64,000 bases of DNA from Pseudomarimonas salicorniae (GCF_023156535.1 NZ_JALNMH010000009.1:1-64000); one strand, 5' to 3'. Positions 30,845-52,281 are shown, counted from the first letter of the stretch. The notes: generated by a model not told the origin, from the letters alone. Numbers and translations are program-made.

Positions 30845-31483
30845 TTAAGCCTTGCTCGCCGGACGCACAACCACGTCGCCACCCGGGGCACCCGGGACAG
30901 CGCCGCGCACGGCGATCAGGCCACGCTCGACGTCGACCTTGACCACTTCCAGGTTCTGCGCGGTACGCCGCACATCACCCATGTGGCCGGACATCTTCTT
31001 GCCCGGGAACACGCGACCCGGGGTCTGCCGCTGACCGATAGAACCCGGCGAGCGGTGCGACAGCGAGTTACCGTGGGTTGCGTCACCCATGGTGAAGCCG
31101 TGCCGCTTGATGGTTCCGGCAAAACCCTTGCCCTTGGTCACGCCGGCCACGTCGACAACCTGGCCAACGCTGAACAGGTCAGCCTTGATCTCGGCGCCCA
31201 CGGAGTAGTTGCCGATGTCGCCCTCGGCGACGCGGAACTCCCACAGACCACGACCGGCTTCGACCTTCGCCTTGGCGTAGTGGCCGGCGGTCGGCTTGTT
31301 GACCAGGGCCGCGCGCTTGGCGCCGGTGGTGACCTGGATGGCGGTGTAACCGTCGTTGTCGACGGTCTTGACCTGAACCACGCGGTTCGGTGCCGCCTCG
31401 ATCAAGGTAACAGGCACGGATTCACCCGCTTCGGTGAAGATCCGGCTCATGCCGCACTTGCGGCCAATCAGTCCGATAGTCAT
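30845..31483 (-). CDS. rplC: 50S ribosomal protein L3
   Basis: The 212-residue protein has [16 protein letters not shown] and the long loop with [20 protein letters not shown], whose second glutamine is the PrmB methylation site in E. coli. [15 protein letters not shown] near the C-terminus is diagnostic. It reaches the peptidyl-transferase centre. Confidence 0.98.
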   Translation of the reverse strand: MTIGLIGRKCGMSRIFTEAGESVPVTLIEAAPNRVVQVKTVDNDGYTAIQVTTGAKRAALVNKPTAGHYAKAKVEAGRGLWEFRVAEGDIGNYSVGAEIKADLFSVGQVVDVAGVTKGKGFAGTIKRHGFTMGDATHGNSLSHRSPGSIGQRQTPGRVFPGKKMSGHMGDVRRTAQNLEVVKVDVERGLIAVRGAVPGAPGGDVVVRPASKA

Positions 31484-31493
31484 GGCTGCTACC

Positions 31494-31805
31494 TCAGTAC
31501 AACTTGATCTGAACGTCGACGCCGGCCGCGAGCTCCAGCTTCATCAGCGCGTCAACGGTCTTGTCGTTCGGGTCCACGATATCGAGCACGCGCTTGTGGG
31601 TGCGGGTCTCGTACTGGTCGCGCGCGTCCTTGTCGACGTGCGGCGAGACCAGGATGGTGTAGCGCTCGATCTTGGTCGGAAGCGGGATCGGGCCGCGCAC
31701 CTGCGCGCCAGTCCGCTTGGCCGTTTCGACGATCTCACTCGCCGAGCGATCGATCAGACGGTGATCGAACGCCTTGAGCCGAATCCGAATCTTTTGGTCC
31801 GCCAT
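31494..31805 (-). CDS. rpsJ: 30S ribosomal protein S10 (NusE)
   Basis: The 103-residue protein has [20 protein letters not shown] and [21 protein letters not shown]10 is also NusE, linking NusG and the leading ribosome and acting in antitermination. It is the first gene of the S10 operon, led by a strong promoter and a hairpin. Confidence 0.99.
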   Translation of the reverse strand: MADQKIRIRLKAFDHRLIDRSASEIVETAKRTGAQVRGPIPLPTKIERYTILVSPHVDKDARDQYETRTHKRVLDIVDPNDKTVDALMKLELAAGVDVQIKLY

Positions 31806-31871
31806 GGGCCTGTCCTTGAATCGTTAAAGAGCGTCGGAACCGGCATTCAGGGTGCCGGCCCCCAGAAAAGT

Positions 31872-31899
31872 TAAGCAGGCCAGTAATCCGGCCTGCTTA
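31872..31899 (-). promoter_or_regulatory. Hairpin at the 5' end of the S10-operon mRNA
   Basis: Perfect 10-bp arms TAAGCAGGCC (31872-31881) and GGCCTGCTTA (31890-31899) enclose eight bases. On the minus strand it starts about eight bases downstream of the -10 box, so it would form the first structure of the transcript, followed by AACTTTTC. The same AGCAGGCC/GGCCTGCT stem leads rpsL. Confidence 0.7.
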
Positions 31900-31907
31900 G
31901 ACGGTCA

Positions 31908-31948
31908 AGTATAACGGGTTTCTTACAACACCGTCAACACGGTGTTGT
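31908..31948 (-). promoter_or_regulatory. S10-operon promoter with a palindrome over the -35
   Basis: On the minus strand the -35 is TTGACG (31932-31937), the spacer is 18 bp and the -10 is TATACT (31908-31913). A perfect palindrome with 10-bp arms, ACAACACCGT and ACGGTGTTGT (31925-31934 and 31939-31948), spans the -35. The rpsL promoter has the same layout, which suggests a shared regulator or shared ancestry. Confidence 0.75.
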
Positions 31949-32048
31949 GGCAAACCCCGTCCGGCCATCCTGGCCTGCGAACACAACCCGCTTCCTGCAG
32001 GTACTTTCGCGTTGAGGCCGCACTGACGCGCGGCCGGTACAACAGGTG

Positions 32049-33239
32049 TTACTTGATGATCTTCGCCACAACGCCGGCACCGACGGTGCGGCCGCCTTCG
32101 CGGATCGCGAAGCGCAGACCCTCGTCCATCGCGATCGGCGCGATCAGCGACACCGCCATCTTGATGTTGTCGCCCGGCATCACCATCTCGACGCCTTCCG
32201 GCAGCTGCACAGCGCCGGTCACGTCGGTGGTGCGGAAGTAGAACTGCGGACGGTAACCCTTGAAGAACGGGGTGTGGCGGCCGCCCTCTTCCTTCGAAAG
32301 CACGTACACCTCGGCCTCGAAGTCGGTGTGCGGGGTGATCGAACCCGGCTTGGCCAGCACCTGGCCACGCTCGACTTCGTCACGCTTGGTGCCGCGCAGC
32401 AGCAGACCGGCGTTGTCGCCCGCCTGACCCTGATCCAGCAGCTTGCGGAACATCTCGATGCCGGTGACCGTGGTCTTGGTCGTCGGACGGATACCGACGA
32501 TTTCGATTTCGTCGCCCACCTTGATCACGCCACGCTCGATACGGCCGGTCACCACGGTGCCGCGGCCCGAGATCGAGAACACGTCCTCGACCGGCATCAG
32601 GAAGGTCTTGTCCACATCGCGCTGCGGCTCAGGGATCCAGCTGTCCAGCGCTTCCACCAGCTTGATGATCGCAGGCACGCCGATGTCCGACTGGTCGCCT
32701 TCCAGCGCCAGACGCGCCGAACCGGCAATGATCGGGGTGTCGTCGCCCGGGAACTCGTACTTCGTCAGCAGCTCGCGGACTTCCATCTCCACCAGCTCCA
32801 GCAGCTCGGCGTCGTCCACCATGTCGGCCTTGTTCAGGAACACGACGATGTACGGCACGCCCACCTGGCGCGACAGCAGGATGTGCTCGCGGGTCTGCGG
32901 CATCGGGCCGTCAGCGGCCGAGCAGACCAGGATCGCGCCGTCCATCTGCGCCGCACCGGTGATCATGTTCTTCACGTAGTCGGCGTGCCCAGGGCAGTCG
33001 ACGTGCGCGTAGTGACGGGTCGGCGACTCGTACTCGACGTGCGCGGTCGAGATCGTGATGCCGCGCGCCTTCTCTTCCGGCGCCGCGTCGATCGCGTCAT
33101 AGGCCTTGAACTCACCGCCGAAACGCTCCGCGCCGATCTTCGTCAGCGCCGCCGTCAGCGTCGTCTTGCCGTGGTCGACGTGACCGATCGTGCCCACGTT
33201 CACGTGCGGCTTGGTGCGCTCGAACTTTGCCTTGGCCAT
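32049..33239 (-). CDS. tuf: Elongation factor Tu, copy 1
   Basis: The 396-residue GTPase delivers aminoacyl-tRNA to the ribosome. G1 is GHVDHGKT (19-26), G3 DCPGHADY (81-88) and G4 NKAD (136-139). The beta-barrel domains carry [13 protein letters not shown] and [16 protein letters not shown]. The protein is identical to the second copy at 48.9-50.1 kb. I counted seven base differences between the genes, all silent and all in the 3' half. It follows fusA in the str operon. Confidence 0.99.
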   Translation of the reverse strand: MAKAKFERTKPHVNVGTIGHVDHGKTTLTAALTKIGAERFGGEFKAYDAIDAAPEEKARGITISTAHVEYESPTRHYAHVDCPGHADYVKNMITGAAQMDGAILVCSAADGPMPQTREHILLSRQVGVPYIVVFLNKADMVDDAELLELVEMEVRELLTKYEFPGDDTPIIAGSARLALEGDQSDIGVPAIIKLVEALDSWIPEPQRDVDKTFLMPVEDVFSISGRGTVVTGRIERGVIKVGDEIEIVGIRPTTKTTVTGIEMFRKLLDQGQAGDNAGLLLRGTKRDEVERGQVLAKPGSITPHTDFEAEVYVLSKEEGGRHTPFFKGYRPQFYFRTTDVTGAVQLPEGVEMVMPGDNIKMAVSLIAPIAMDEGLRFAIREGGRTVGAGVVAKIIK

Positions 33240-33274
33240 TGCTTGGACCTCTCGAAACTGTCTGGAAAGGGTAG

Positions 33275-33296
33275 CGGCCGGGCGTTCGCCCGGCCG
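33275..33296 (-). other. Perfect 10-bp hairpin between fusA and tuf
   Basis: CGGCCGGGCG and its complement flank only two bases (TT), giving a GTTC-type tight loop. It lies six bases after the fusA stop. No T-run follows, so it is more likely a processing or stability element than a terminator. Confidence 0.55.
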
Positions 33297-33302
33297 TTCT
33301 CG

Positions 33303-35393
<2,091 letters not shown>

Positions 35394-35411
35394 AGGACAA
35401 TCCTTCTCTTA

Positions 35412-35879
35412 TTACCAGCGGTAGTGCGCGAACGCCTTGTTGGCCTCCGCCATGCGGTGGGTTTCTTCGCGCTTCTTGACCGCGCCGCCGCGACTCTCGG
35501 ACGCATCCAGCAGCTCCCCGGCCAGCTTGCGCGGCATCGAGTTCTCGGAACGCTTGCGGGCCGACTCGATCAGCCAGCGCATGGCCAGGGCCATCTTGCG
35601 CGAGCTGCGCACTTCCACCGGAACCTGGTAGGTGGCGCCACCGACGCGGCGGGACTTCACCTCCACGTTCGGGGCCACGTTCTCGAGCGCCTTCTGGACC
35701 AGCGAGAGGGCGTCGTTGTTCTTCTGGCCGATCACGTCCATCGCGCCGTAGACGATGCTCTCGGCGACCGACTTCTTGCCGTCCATCATGACCATGTTGA
35801 TCAGGCGGGCGAGCATCTCGCTGCTGTGCTTGGGATCGGGAAGGACAGAACGGGTACCAGGAGAACCTTTGCGGGACAT
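35412..35879 (-). CDS. rpsG: 30S ribosomal protein S7
   Basis: The 155-residue head protein has [41 protein letters not shown]-type sequence and ends [11 protein letters not shown]. It begins [16 protein letters not shown]. In E. coli S7 represses the str operon at the rpsL-rpsG junction; that gap here is 63 bases. Confidence 0.99.
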   Translation of the reverse strand: MSRKGSPGTRSVLPDPKHSSEMLARLINMVMMDGKKSVAESIVYGAMDVIGQKNNDALSLVQKALENVAPNVEVKSRRVGGATYQVPVEVRSSRKMALAMRWLIESARKRSENSMPRKLAGELLDASESRGGAVKKREETHRMAEANKAFAHYRW

Positions 35880-35942
35880 GATGCGGACCTAATTTGAAAA
35901 GATCGGACGGTGCAGAACGGCCGCCTCATGCGGCCGACTGGC

Positions 35943-36317
<375 letters not shown>

Positions 36318-36342
36318 TGCGTTATGCCTTCACAGAAACGAA

Positions 36343-36365
36343 AGCAGGCCGACTTCGGGCCTGCT
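36343..36365 (-). promoter_or_regulatory. Hairpin at the 5' end of the str-operon mRNA
   Basis: AGCAGGCC (36343-36350) and GGCCTGCT (36358-36365) flank seven bases. On the minus strand it begins about ten bases after the -10 box and is followed by TTCGTTTC. The stem sequence matches the S10-operon leader hairpin. It could be an attenuator or a stability element. Confidence 0.65.
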
Positions 36366-36375
36366 GAGACAGACA

Positions 36376-36412
36376 AGTATAAATTGGGTTAACACACACC
36401 GTCAACACGGTG
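36376..36412 (-). promoter_or_regulatory. str-operon promoter with a palindrome over the -35
   Basis: On the minus strand the -35 is TTGACG (36400-36405), the spacer 18 bp and the -10 TATACT (36376-36381). CACCGT (36397-36402) and ACGGTG (36407-36412) form a palindrome across the -35. The 17 bases around the -35 are shared with the rpsJ promoter. Confidence 0.75.
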
Positions 36413-36417
36413 AGCAA

Positions 36418-36443
36418 GGGCTGCCGGCGTCCGCCGGCAGCCC
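36418..36443 (-). terminator. rpoC-rpsL hairpin terminator
   Basis: GGGCTGCCGGCG and its complement make a 12-bp stem with a minimal loop, seven bases past the rpoC stop. Only a short CCCTT follows on the minus strand, so termination may be partial. It separates the rpl/rpo unit from the str promoter. Confidence 0.6.
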
Positions 36444-36450
36444 CGGGGCC

Positions 36451-40635
<4,185 letters not shown>

Positions 40636-40645
40636 GTCTTTCTCC

Positions 40646-40674
40646 GGGATTTGAGGATTCGGAATCGGGATTCG
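40646..40674. repeat. Heptamer-periodic repeat in the rpoB-rpoC gap
   Basis: The stretch contains GGATTCG, GAATCG and GGATTCG in a seven-base rhythm. It is a single arm of the family seen as inverted pairs at 44861, 46337 and 53044. Confidence 0.55.
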
Positions 40675-40717
40675 TCAGAAGCGCTGCGCGGCTGCGCCGG
40701 CAGCGCCGTCCCTGCCC

Positions 40718-44809
<4,092 letters not shown>

Positions 44810-44860
44810 GGTCGGCGTACCACCCTTGGTTGGGAGGGGAATGAACCCCTCGAGTCTTAA

Positions 44861-44938
44861 AACGTGATTCGTGATTCCTGATTGCCGCGGCCCGGCGGGC
44901 CTCTGGGCAGAGCTCAATCCGGAATCACCAAGCACGTT
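44861..44938. repeat. Heptamer-periodic inverted repeat before rpoB
   Basis: The left arm (44861-44884) carries AACGTGATTCGTGATTCCTG, and the right arm (44913-44938) is its imperfect reverse complement, with about four mismatches in 24. Within each arm GTGATTC recurs at seven-base spacing. It lies between the rplL-rpoB hairpin and the rpoB start. Confidence 0.7.
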
Positions 44939-44953
44939 CTCCTGCAACAGGCA

Positions 44954-44981
44954 AAGCCCGGGGGCTTTCGCCCCCAGGCTT
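44954..44981 (-). terminator. rplL-rpoB attenuator-like hairpin with a GAAA loop
   Basis: On the minus strand AAGCCTGGGGGC, loop GAAA and GCCCCCGGGCTT form a 12-bp stem with one mismatch, followed by TGCC rather than a T-run. E. coli has an attenuator at this junction that sets the rpl/rpo ratio; the same role is inferred. Confidence 0.6.
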
Positions 44982-45023
44982 CGTCATGCGTCATCCTGTA
45001 CCGCTATGACGCAATGGCTCGGC

Positions 45024-45395
45024 TTACTTGACCTCGACGGTCGCGCCAGCCGCTTCCAGGTCCTTCTTCATCTTGGCGGCGTCGTCCTTGCTCACGCCTT
45101 CCTTGACGGTACCGGTGGCTTCCACCAGGTCCTTCGCCTCCTTCAGGCCCAGGCCGGTGATGGCACGGACGGCCTTGATGACCTCGACCTTCTTCTCGCC
45201 GGCGGCCTTCAGGACGACGGTGAACTCGGTCTGCTCCTCAACGGCGGGGCCGGCGGCGGCCGGACCAGCGGCCATCATGACCGGAGCGGCGGCGGTGACG
45301 CCGAACTTGTCTTCGATCGCCTTGACCAGCTCCATGACTTCCATCAGGGTCTTGCCGGCGATGGCGTCGACGATCTGCTCATTGGAAAGGGACAT
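45024..45395 (-). CDS. rplL: 50S ribosomal protein L7/L12
   Basis: The 123-residue stalk protein has the N-terminal dimerisation helix ([20 protein letters not shown]), an Ala-rich hinge (about 38-52) and the factor-binding C-terminal domain [20 protein letters not shown]. It recruits EF-Tu and EF-G. It follows rplJ by 57 bases. Confidence 0.99.
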   Translation of the reverse strand: MSLSNEQIVDAIAGKTLMEVMELVKAIEDKFGVTAAAPVMMAAGPAAAGPAVEEQTEFTVVLKAAGEKKVEVIKAVRAITGLGLKEAKDLVEATGTVKEGVSKDDAAKMKKDLEAAGATVEVK

Positions 45396-45452
45396 TGTTG
45401 TTACCTCTGAAAATGTGTGTGGATTTGTCGAGTGACCGAAAGGTCGACGGGA

Positions 45453-45980
45453 TCAGGCAGCCGGGGCTTCCGCTTCGGCCGCGACTTCGCCGCCGCCCTG
45501 CTTGTCGGCGACAGCCTTGATCGCGCGGGCCAGCATGCTCGCCGGCTCGGCGAGGACGCGTGCCAGCATGCCAAGGGCCTGCTCGCGGGTCGGCAGCGAG
45601 GCCAGCTTCTCCAGGTCGGAACCCGGCATCAGCTTGCCACCCATCGAAACGACCTTGGCCTGCAGCTTGTCGTTGCCCTTGGCGAACTCCTTGATCAGGC
45701 GCCCGGCAGCGCCGGGTTCCTCGGTCGAGAACGCATAGAGCAGCGGACCGACGAGGACGTCCTTGACGCACTCGAACTCGGTTCCCGCCACCGCACGCGC
45801 GGCCAGGGTGTTCTTGACAACACGCAAGTACACACCGGTTTCGCGCGCCTTCTTGCGCATCTCCGTCATCTGACTGACGGTGATGCCCGCGTACTCGGCT
45901 GCGACCAGGGAGTGAGCCTTCCCGGCGACGTCTGCCAGCTCGGCGACAACTTCCTGCTTCTGTGACAGATTGAGAGCCAT
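45453..45980 (-). CDS. rplJ: 50S ribosomal protein L10
   Basis: The 175-residue stalk base protein begins [20 protein letters not shown], has [20 protein letters not shown] and an Ala/Glu-rich tail. The L10-L7/L12 complex represses this operon in E. coli through the leader. GGAGGAG lies five bases before the ATG. A 460-base leader precedes it. Confidence 0.98.
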   Translation of the reverse strand: MALNLSQKQEVVAELADVAGKAHSLVAAEYAGITVSQMTEMRKKARETGVYLRVVKNTLAARAVAGTEFECVKDVLVGPLLYAFSTEEPGAAGRLIKEFAKGNDKLQAKVVSMGGKLMPGSDLEKLASLPTREQALGMLARVLAEPASMLARAIKAVADKQGGGEVAAEAEAPAA

Positions 45981-46440
45981 TGCACTCCTCCAAAAGCCGG
46001 GGCTCGGGATCGGGATTCGCAGCTCGCCGGAGCGTTACTCCGCCTACCGCGTCTCCGTCGCTGAACCTCGACTTCGACTACTCCGCTTGCGGCTCCTGCC
46101 ACGCGCGGTCCTTGGCAGCGTCTATCCATGACGCCGGGGATGCGGATGCATCCCGGTGGTGGCCTCTCCAGAACACTTTCCAGAGGGCGGCACCATCTAC
46201 GCAGGCCGGTTTCCCGATTACCCCACTCCACCCGAACCGGTGACTCCGTCGGGCTGTCGCGCTTTCCTTGCGCCGGTGGATTGGGACCTGCGGTCTTTGA
46301 CGGCTCCCGGCTCGCGCCGGGTGCCCCCAAAATCATGTGATGGGTGATTGGTGACCGGTGACTTGAAGGGAGCCGCTGCAGCTGGCAGCGAGCACACCGC
46401 TTAACGAATCACCAATCCCGAATCACGAATCACGGCTTTC
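45981..46440 (-). promoter_or_regulatory. 460-base rplA-rplJ leader without a gene
   Basis: The longest gene-free gap in the cluster. It holds a period-7 hairpin (46337-46433), a further copy of the repeat (about 45996-46018) and no credible reading frame. The L10-L7/L12 autoregulatory site of E. coli lies in the equivalent place. I see no clear -35/-10 pair. Confidence 0.55.
46337..46433. repeat. Large heptamer-periodic hairpin in the rplJ leader
   Basis: Arms at 46337-46365 and 46405-46433 (29 bases each, 39-base loop) pair at about 24 of 29 positions counting G-T. Each arm is built of GTGATTC/GGGATTG-like heptamers, and mismatches fall mostly at heptamer boundaries. Confidence 0.75.
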
Positions 46441-47139
46441 TTACAGCGACAGCGTCGACTGGTCGACGGCGATACCCAGACCCATGGTCGAGGACACCGA
46501 GACCTTCTGCAGGTAGACGCCCTTCGAGGTTGACGGCTTGGCCTTGACCAGGTCGGCGAGCAGCGCGTTGAGATTGTTCTTCAGCGCGTCCACTTCGAAA
46601 TTGGCCTTGCCAATGGTGCAGTGGATGATGCCGGCCTTGTCGGTGCGGTAACGCACCTGGCCCGCCTTGGCGTTGCGAACGGCCTCGGCCGGGTTCGGCG
46701 AGACGGTGCCGACCTTGGGGTTCGGCATCAGGCCACGCGGACCGAGCAGCTGGCCCAGCTTGCCGACGACGCGCATCGCGTCCGGGGTGGCGATGACCAC
46801 GCCGTAGTTGAGGTCACCGGCCTGCATCTTCTCGGCCAGGTCATCCATGCCAACGGCCTCGGCGCCAGCGGCCAGGGCCTCATCGGCCTTCGCACCCGGC
46901 GGGCAGAACACGGCCACGCGCACGCTCTTGCCGGTGCCGGCAGGCAGCACGGTCGAACCACGGACCTGCTGGTCCGACTTGCGCGCATCGACGCCCAGGC
47001 GGACGGCGACGTCGATCGACTCGACGAACTTGGTCTTGCTGTGATCCTTGAGGATCTTCAGCGCGTCGTCGATCGCGTAGGTCTTGCCCGGCTCGACCAG
47101 GGACTGCATTGCCTTGAAACGCTTGGAAATCTTTGCCAT
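46441..47139 (-). CDS. rplA: 50S ribosomal protein L1
   Basis: The 232-residue stalk protein has [20 protein letters not shown], the RNA-binding [15 protein letters not shown] and the C-terminal [16 protein letters not shown]. In E. coli L1 represses rplK-rplA at the rplK leader. It lies three bases after rplK. Confidence 0.99.
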   Translation of the reverse strand: MAKISKRFKAMQSLVEPGKTYAIDDALKILKDHSKTKFVESIDVAVRLGVDARKSDQQVRGSTVLPAGTGKSVRVAVFCPPGAKADEALAAGAEAVGMDDLAEKMQAGDLNYGVVIATPDAMRVVGKLGQLLGPRGLMPNPKVGTVSPNPAEAVRNAKAGQVRYRTDKAGIIHCTIGKANFEVDALKNNLNALLADLVKAKPSTSKGVYLQKVSVSSTMGLGIAVDQSTLSL

Positions 47140-47142
47140 GAC

Positions 47143-47571
47143 TTAGCCCTCCACCACCAGGCCCATGCTGCGCGCGCTACCTGCAATGGTGCGCACTCCA
47201 GCGTCCAGATCCGCCGCCGTCAGATCGGCCTGCTTGGCCTTGACGATCTCTTCCAGCTGCTTGCGGGTCACCTTGCCGACCTTGTCGGTATTGGGCTTCT
47301 TCGAGCCCGAGGTGATGCCGGCAGCCTTCTTCAGCAGGATCGACGCGGGCGGCGACTTGGTGATGAAGGTGAAGGTGCGGTCCGAGTAGGCGGTGATGAC
47401 CACCGGGATCGGCAGGCCGGGCTCGAGCTTCTGCGTGGCCGCATTGAAGGCCTTGCAGAACTCCATGATGTTCAGGCCGCGCTGACCGAGTGCCGGACCA
47501 ACCGGCGGGCTGGGGTTGGCCTGGCCGGCCTTGACCTGCAGCTTGATGTAACCGACGACTTTCTTTGCCAT
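47143..47571 (-). CDS. rplK: 50S ribosomal protein L11
   Basis: The 142-residue GTPase-centre protein has [20 protein letters not shown] and the C-terminal rRNA-binding TITRKQL-like helix with [11 protein letters not shown] at the end. L11 is needed for RelA activation. It is 147 bases after nusG. Confidence 0.99.
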   Translation of the reverse strand: MAKKVVGYIKLQVKAGQANPSPPVGPALGQRGLNIMEFCKAFNAATQKLEPGLPIPVVITAYSDRTFTFITKSPPASILLKKAAGITSGSKKPNTDKVGKVTRKQLEEIVKAKQADLTAADLDAGVRTIAGSARSMGLVVEG

Positions 47572-47640
47572 TGCTTTGACTCCTGGAGTTCAAGCGTCGG
47601 GGCGCACGGGGCGACTCGACTCCTCCACTGGGTTGAAATA

Positions 47641-47718
47641 GGGCTCAGGGCTCAGGGGCCAGGGCTCAGGAAGCGCACGCTTCTCCAAGTCCCAAGGCCC
47701 TGGGCTTTAGGCCCTGCC
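47641..47718. repeat. Heptamer repeat in the nusG-rplK gap
   Basis: Four head-to-tail heptamers (GGGCTCA, GGGCTCA, GGGGCCA, GGGCTCA; 47641-47668) face a looser complementary arm (about 47687-47718) that abuts the nusG stop. The base motif differs from GGGATTC but the seven-base period and inverted layout are the same. Confidence 0.65.
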
Positions 47719-48279
47719 TTAGGCCTTCTCCACCTGGCCGAATTCGAGCTCGACCGGGGTGGAACGACCAAAAATCATCACCGCCACGCGCAGGCGGCTC
47801 TTCTCGTAGTTGACTTCCTCGACGGTGCCGTTGAAGTCGTTGAAAGGACCATCGGTGACCCGGACCAGCTCGCCCGGTTCGAACAGGATCTTCGGGCGCG
47901 GCTTCTCGGCGCCTTCCTGCACGCGGGCCAGGATCGCGTCGGCCTCGCTGTCCTTGATCGGCAGCGGGCGATCCGCGGTGCCGCCGATGAAGCCCATGAC
48001 CTTCGGGGTTTCCTTGACCAGATGCCAGCTCTCGTCGTCGATGCGCGGGGCCGGGCCGTCCTGCTCGGTCTCGATCTGCACCAGCACGTAGCCGGGGAAG
48101 AACTTGCGCTCGGACTTGCGCTTCTGGCCGCCGCGCATCTCGATCACTTCCTCGGTGGGGACCAGGACATCGCCGAAGCGATCCTGCATCTCCGCCCGGG
48201 CGATGCGGTCGATGAGCGCGCGCTTGACCTGCTGCTCGAAGCCCGAATAGGCGTGAACCACGTACCAACGCTTGGACAT
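47719..48279 (-). CDS. nusG: Transcription termination/antitermination factor NusG
   Basis: The 186-residue factor has the NGN domain ([31 protein letters not shown]) and a C-terminal KOW domain ([19 protein letters not shown]). NGN binds polymerase and KOW binds S10 or Rho. The ATG at 48279 gives the family start; a 92-codon extension runs through secE in another frame and is rejected. Confidence 0.98.
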   Translation of the reverse strand: MSKRWYVVHAYSGFEQQVKRALIDRIARAEMQDRFGDVLVPTEEVIEMRGGQKRKSERKFFPGYVLVQIETEQDGPAPRIDDESWHLVKETPKVMGFIGGTADRPLPIKDSEADAILARVQEGAEKPRPKILFEPGELVRVTDGPFNDFNGTVEEVNYEKSRLRVAVMIFGRSTPVELEFGQVEKA

Positions 48280-48290
48280 CTCGACCCTCC

Positions 48291-48668
48291 TTAGCCGCCC
48301 AGCAGCCAGCGCACGACGTTGGAGACGATCAAGTCGATCAGCCCGAGCAGCAGGCTGATGATGACCACCACCACGGCGATCACGCCGGTGGAACGCAAGG
48401 TTTCCTGGCGGGTCGGCCAGACCACCTTGCGCAATTCGAAGCGCGACTCGGAGAGGTACTCCGCTGCGGCGCGACCCTTGCTGGTGAAGGCGAAAACCGC
48501 CCCACCCAGCACCAGGCCGCCGGCGACCATCAGGCCACGCAGCGGGCCGGGCCATTCACTGAACCAGTAGAAGGCGACCACACCAGCCACCACCAGGGCC
48601 GCTGCGAGGACGTACTTCACCACGTCGACCGGCGACGATTCCGCTGATTGTTCGACCTTGACGTTCAT
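48291..48668 (-). CDS. secE: Preprotein translocase subunit SecE
   Basis: The 125-residue protein has three membrane helices like the E. coli form. The conserved amphipathic block [19 protein letters not shown] (about 78-96) precedes the last helix. It stabilises SecY. I start at MNVKVEQ (48668), since longer frames overlap tRNA-Trp. nusG follows in 11 bases. Confidence 0.97.
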   Translation of the reverse strand: MNVKVEQSAESSPVDVVKYVLAAALVVAGVVAFYWFSEWPGPLRGLMVAGGLVLGGAVFAFTSKGRAAAEYLSESRFELRKVVWPTRQETLRSTGVIAVVVVIISLLLGLIDLIVSNVVRWLLGG

Positions 48669-48707
48669 CCGTGCCCGATTATCCGTCGACGCTGCGATGC
48701 GCGCCGG

Positions 48708-48783
<76 letters not shown>

Positions 48784-48802
48784 GTTGTGCGATGTGCAAA
48801 AC

Positions 48803-48830
48803 GGCGACGGTGGCTTTCGCCACCCTCGCC
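48803..48830 (-). terminator. tuf terminator-like hairpin with a GAAA loop
   Basis: On the minus strand a 12-bp stem with one mismatch (GGCGAGGGTGGC and GCCACCGTCGCC) caps in GAAA and is followed by GTTTTGC. A second perfect hairpin (GGCAGC/GCTGCC) lies at 48850-48864, nearer the tuf stop. Both separate tuf from tRNA-Trp. Confidence 0.6.
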
Positions 48831-48921
48831 GGTCTGCCGCCCAGTTGCCGGCAGCGTCGCTGCCTTCACGGGCATTACCCGTTGAACACCGCGGCCCCAG
48901 AGAGACCGCGGCGAGCTTGCA

Positions 48922-50112
48922 TTACTTGATGATCTTCGCCACGACGCCGGCGCCGACGGTACGGCCGCCTTCGCGAATCGCGAAGCGCAGACCCTCGTCC
49001 ATCGCGATCGGCGCGATCAGCGACACCGCCATCTTGATGTTGTCGCCCGGCATCACCATCTCGACGCCTTCCGGCAGCTGCACAGCGCCGGTCACGTCGG
49101 TGGTGCGGAAGTAGAACTGCGGACGGTAACCCTTGAAGAACGGGGTGTGGCGGCCGCCCTCTTCCTTCGACAGCACGTACACCTCGGCCTCGAAGTCGGT
49201 GTGCGGGGTGATCGAACCCGGCTTGGCCAGCACCTGGCCACGCTCGACTTCGTCACGCTTGGTGCCGCGCAGCAGCAGACCGGCGTTGTCGCCCGCCTGA
49301 CCCTGATCCAGCAGCTTGCGGAACATCTCGATGCCGGTGACCGTGGTCTTGGTCGTCGGACGGATACCGACGATTTCGATTTCGTCGCCCACCTTGATCA
49401 CGCCACGCTCGATACGGCCGGTCACCACGGTGCCGCGGCCCGAGATCGAGAACACGTCCTCGACCGGCATCAGGAAGGTCTTGTCCACGTCGCGCTGCGG
49501 CTCAGGGATCCAGCTGTCCAGCGCTTCCACCAGCTTGATGATCGCGGGCACGCCGATGTCCGACTGGTCGCCTTCCAGCGCCAGACGCGCCGAACCGGCA
49601 ATGATCGGGGTGTCGTCGCCCGGGAACTCGTACTTCGTCAGCAGCTCGCGGACTTCCATCTCCACCAGCTCCAGCAGCTCGGCGTCGTCCACCATGTCGG
49701 CCTTGTTCAGGAACACGACGATGTACGGCACGCCCACCTGGCGCGACAGCAGGATGTGCTCGCGGGTCTGCGGCATCGGGCCGTCAGCGGCCGAGCAGAC
49801 CAGGATCGCGCCGTCCATCTGCGCCGCACCGGTGATCATGTTCTTCACGTAGTCGGCGTGCCCAGGGCAGTCGACGTGCGCGTAGTGACGGGTCGGCGAC
49901 TCGTACTCGACGTGCGCGGTCGAGATCGTGATGCCGCGCGCCTTCTCTTCCGGCGCCGCGTCGATCGCGTCATAGGCCTTGAACTCACCGCCGAAACGCT
50001 CCGCGCCGATCTTCGTCAGCGCCGCCGTCAGCGTCGTCTTGCCGTGGTCGACGTGACCGATCGTGCCCACGTTCACGTGCGGCTTGGTGCGCTCGAACTT
50101 TGCCTTGGCCAT
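48922..50112 (-). CDS. tuf: Elongation factor Tu, copy 2
   Basis: The 396-residue protein is identical to copy 1, with the same GTPase motifs and domains. The gene differs at only seven positions, all silent; the first 560 or so coding bases and a few bases before the ATG are identical. It sits between tRNA-Thr and tRNA-Trp, the tufB arrangement of Gammaproteobacteria, and is probably co-transcribed with the upstream tRNAs. Confidence 0.99.
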   Translation of the reverse strand: MAKAKFERTKPHVNVGTIGHVDHGKTTLTAALTKIGAERFGGEFKAYDAIDAAPEEKARGITISTAHVEYESPTRHYAHVDCPGHADYVKNMITGAAQMDGAILVCSAADGPMPQTREHILLSRQVGVPYIVVFLNKADMVDDAELLELVEMEVRELLTKYEFPGDDTPIIAGSARLALEGDQSDIGVPAIIKLVEALDSWIPEPQRDVDKTFLMPVEDVFSISGRGTVVTGRIERGVIKVGDEIEIVGIRPTTKTTVTGIEMFRKLLDQGQAGDNAGLLLRGTKRDEVERGQVLAKPGSITPHTDFEAEVYVLSKEEGGRHTPFFKGYRPQFYFRTTDVTGAVQLPEGVEMVMPGDNIKMAVSLIAPIAMDEGLRFAIREGGRTVGAGVVAKIIK

Positions 50113-50149
50113 TGCCTGAACCCTTTAACTGAACAGTGAAGTGAATAGG

Positions 50150-50225
<76 letters not shown>

Positions 50226-50265
50226 GAATTGTGTCGTGCCTTCAGACCGCAGCCCGGGGAGTCAA

Positions 50266-50339
<74 letters not shown>

Positions 50340-50352
50340 CCGGCGGGCGATC

Positions 50353-50438
50353 TGGTGGAGGGAGGTGGATTCGAACCACCGAAGGCGTGAGCCAGCAGAT
50401 TTACAGTCTGCCCCCGTTGGCCGCTTGGGTATCCCTCC
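50353..50438 (-). tRNA. tyrU: tRNA-Tyr (GTA)
   Basis: An 86-base class II tRNA with the long variable arm, acceptor GGAGGGA/TCCCTCC, anticodon GTA in CTGTAAA and an encoded CCA. It is first in the tRNA-tuf transcript. Confidence 0.98.
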
Positions 50439-50453
50439 GCAACAGAGCCGCTT

Positions 50454-50482
50454 ATTCTCATACGTTGAGAAAAGCTTGTCAA
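50454..50482 (-). promoter_or_regulatory. Promoter of the tRNA-Tyr/Gly/Thr-tuf transcript
   Basis: On the minus strand a perfect TTGACA (50477-50482), a 17-bp spacer and GAGAAT (50454-50459) lie 15 bases before tRNA-Tyr. The -10 matches the consensus at three of six positions; an AGAATA one base on is an alternative. Confidence 0.65.
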
Positions 50483-50522
50483 CGCGATTTGCGGCTTTTT
50501 TTCGCCCCGGCCTGCCGGGGCC

Positions 50523-51614
<1,092 letters not shown>

Positions 51615-51661
51615 GGGATGACTCCGGTTGTTGCTTCTAGCAAGAGGGGGCGGGAGCAGAC

Positions 51662-52243
51662 TCAGCTGCGGTCGACCGCGGTATGCAGGCGCTTCATGGC
51701 CTCGTTGAGACGGTCGCCAAGGACCAATGGCAGCACCGCCAGCGACTCGTCGATGGCGCGCAGCATGGCTGCCTCGTCGTCGCGGCCGGGACGGCCGAGC
51801 ACCCAGCCGGTGACCCGGTCCTTGTGCCCGGGGTGGCCGATGCCCAGGCGCAGCCGGTGGAAGCGTCCGTGGCCGAGCAGGGCCATGATGTCGCGCAGGC
51901 CGTTCTGGCCGCCGTGCCCACCGTCGAATTTGAGTCGCGCGACGCCGGCAGGCAGGTCGAGGTCGTCATGGACGACGAGCATCTCGGCCGGCTCGATCTT
52001 CCAGTAGTTGAGCGCCGCCTGGACCGACTTGCCGCTGCGGTTCATGAACGTCGCCGGTTTCAGCAGGCGCAGGTCGTGGCCCGACTCGCGGACCCGCGCG
52101 GACTCGCCGAACAGCTTGGACTCGGCGCCGAAACGTTCCTGGTGACGACGGGCCAGCTCATCGACCAGCCAGAACCCGACGTTGTGCCGCTGCGGCGCAT
52201 GTTCCGGACCCGGGTTGCCGAGGCCAACGATCAGACGAAGCAC
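51662..52243 (-). CDS. pth: Peptidyl-tRNA hydrolase
   Basis: The 193-residue enzyme recycles peptidyl-tRNA released from stalled ribosomes. It has [12 protein letters not shown], the catalytic histidine in [31 protein letters not shown] and [11 protein letters not shown], all family blocks. It starts at GTG (52241-52243). ychF follows and rplY precedes it. Confidence 0.97.
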   Translation of the reverse strand: MLRLIVGLGNPGPEHAPQRHNVGFWLVDELARRHQERFGAESKLFGESARVRESGHDLRLLKPATFMNRSGKSVQAALNYWKIEPAEMLVVHDDLDLPAGVARLKFDGGHGGQNGLRDIMALLGHGRFHRLRLGIGHPGHKDRVTGWVLGRPGRDDEAAMLRAIDESLAVLPLVLGDRLNEAMKRLHTAVDRS

Positions 52244-52281
52244 GGCGGATCCCCGCGACAGACGACATCGAGCGCATCACG

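Larger units (their letters stand above)
31806..32048 (-). other. tuf-rpsJ spacer with the S10-operon leader
   Basis: The 243-base gap holds the promoter, palindrome and leader hairpin listed separately, a second leader stem (CCGGCA/TGCCGG at about 31840-31858), and small hairpins just after tuf (GGCCGC 32016-32021 with GCGGCC 32030-32035). No T-run terminator follows tuf. Confidence 0.6.

Noticed and set aside
45866-46336. Minus-strand 156-codon frame in the rplJ leader
   Set aside because: Arg/Pro/Gly-rich, overlaps rplJ in another frame, no ribosome binding site or family.
50484-50520. Terminator after ychF (CCCCGGC/GCCGGGG stem near an A/T run)
   Set aside because: On the transcribed minus strand the stem is followed by a run of A, not T, so it does not fit a Rho-independent terminator of ychF.
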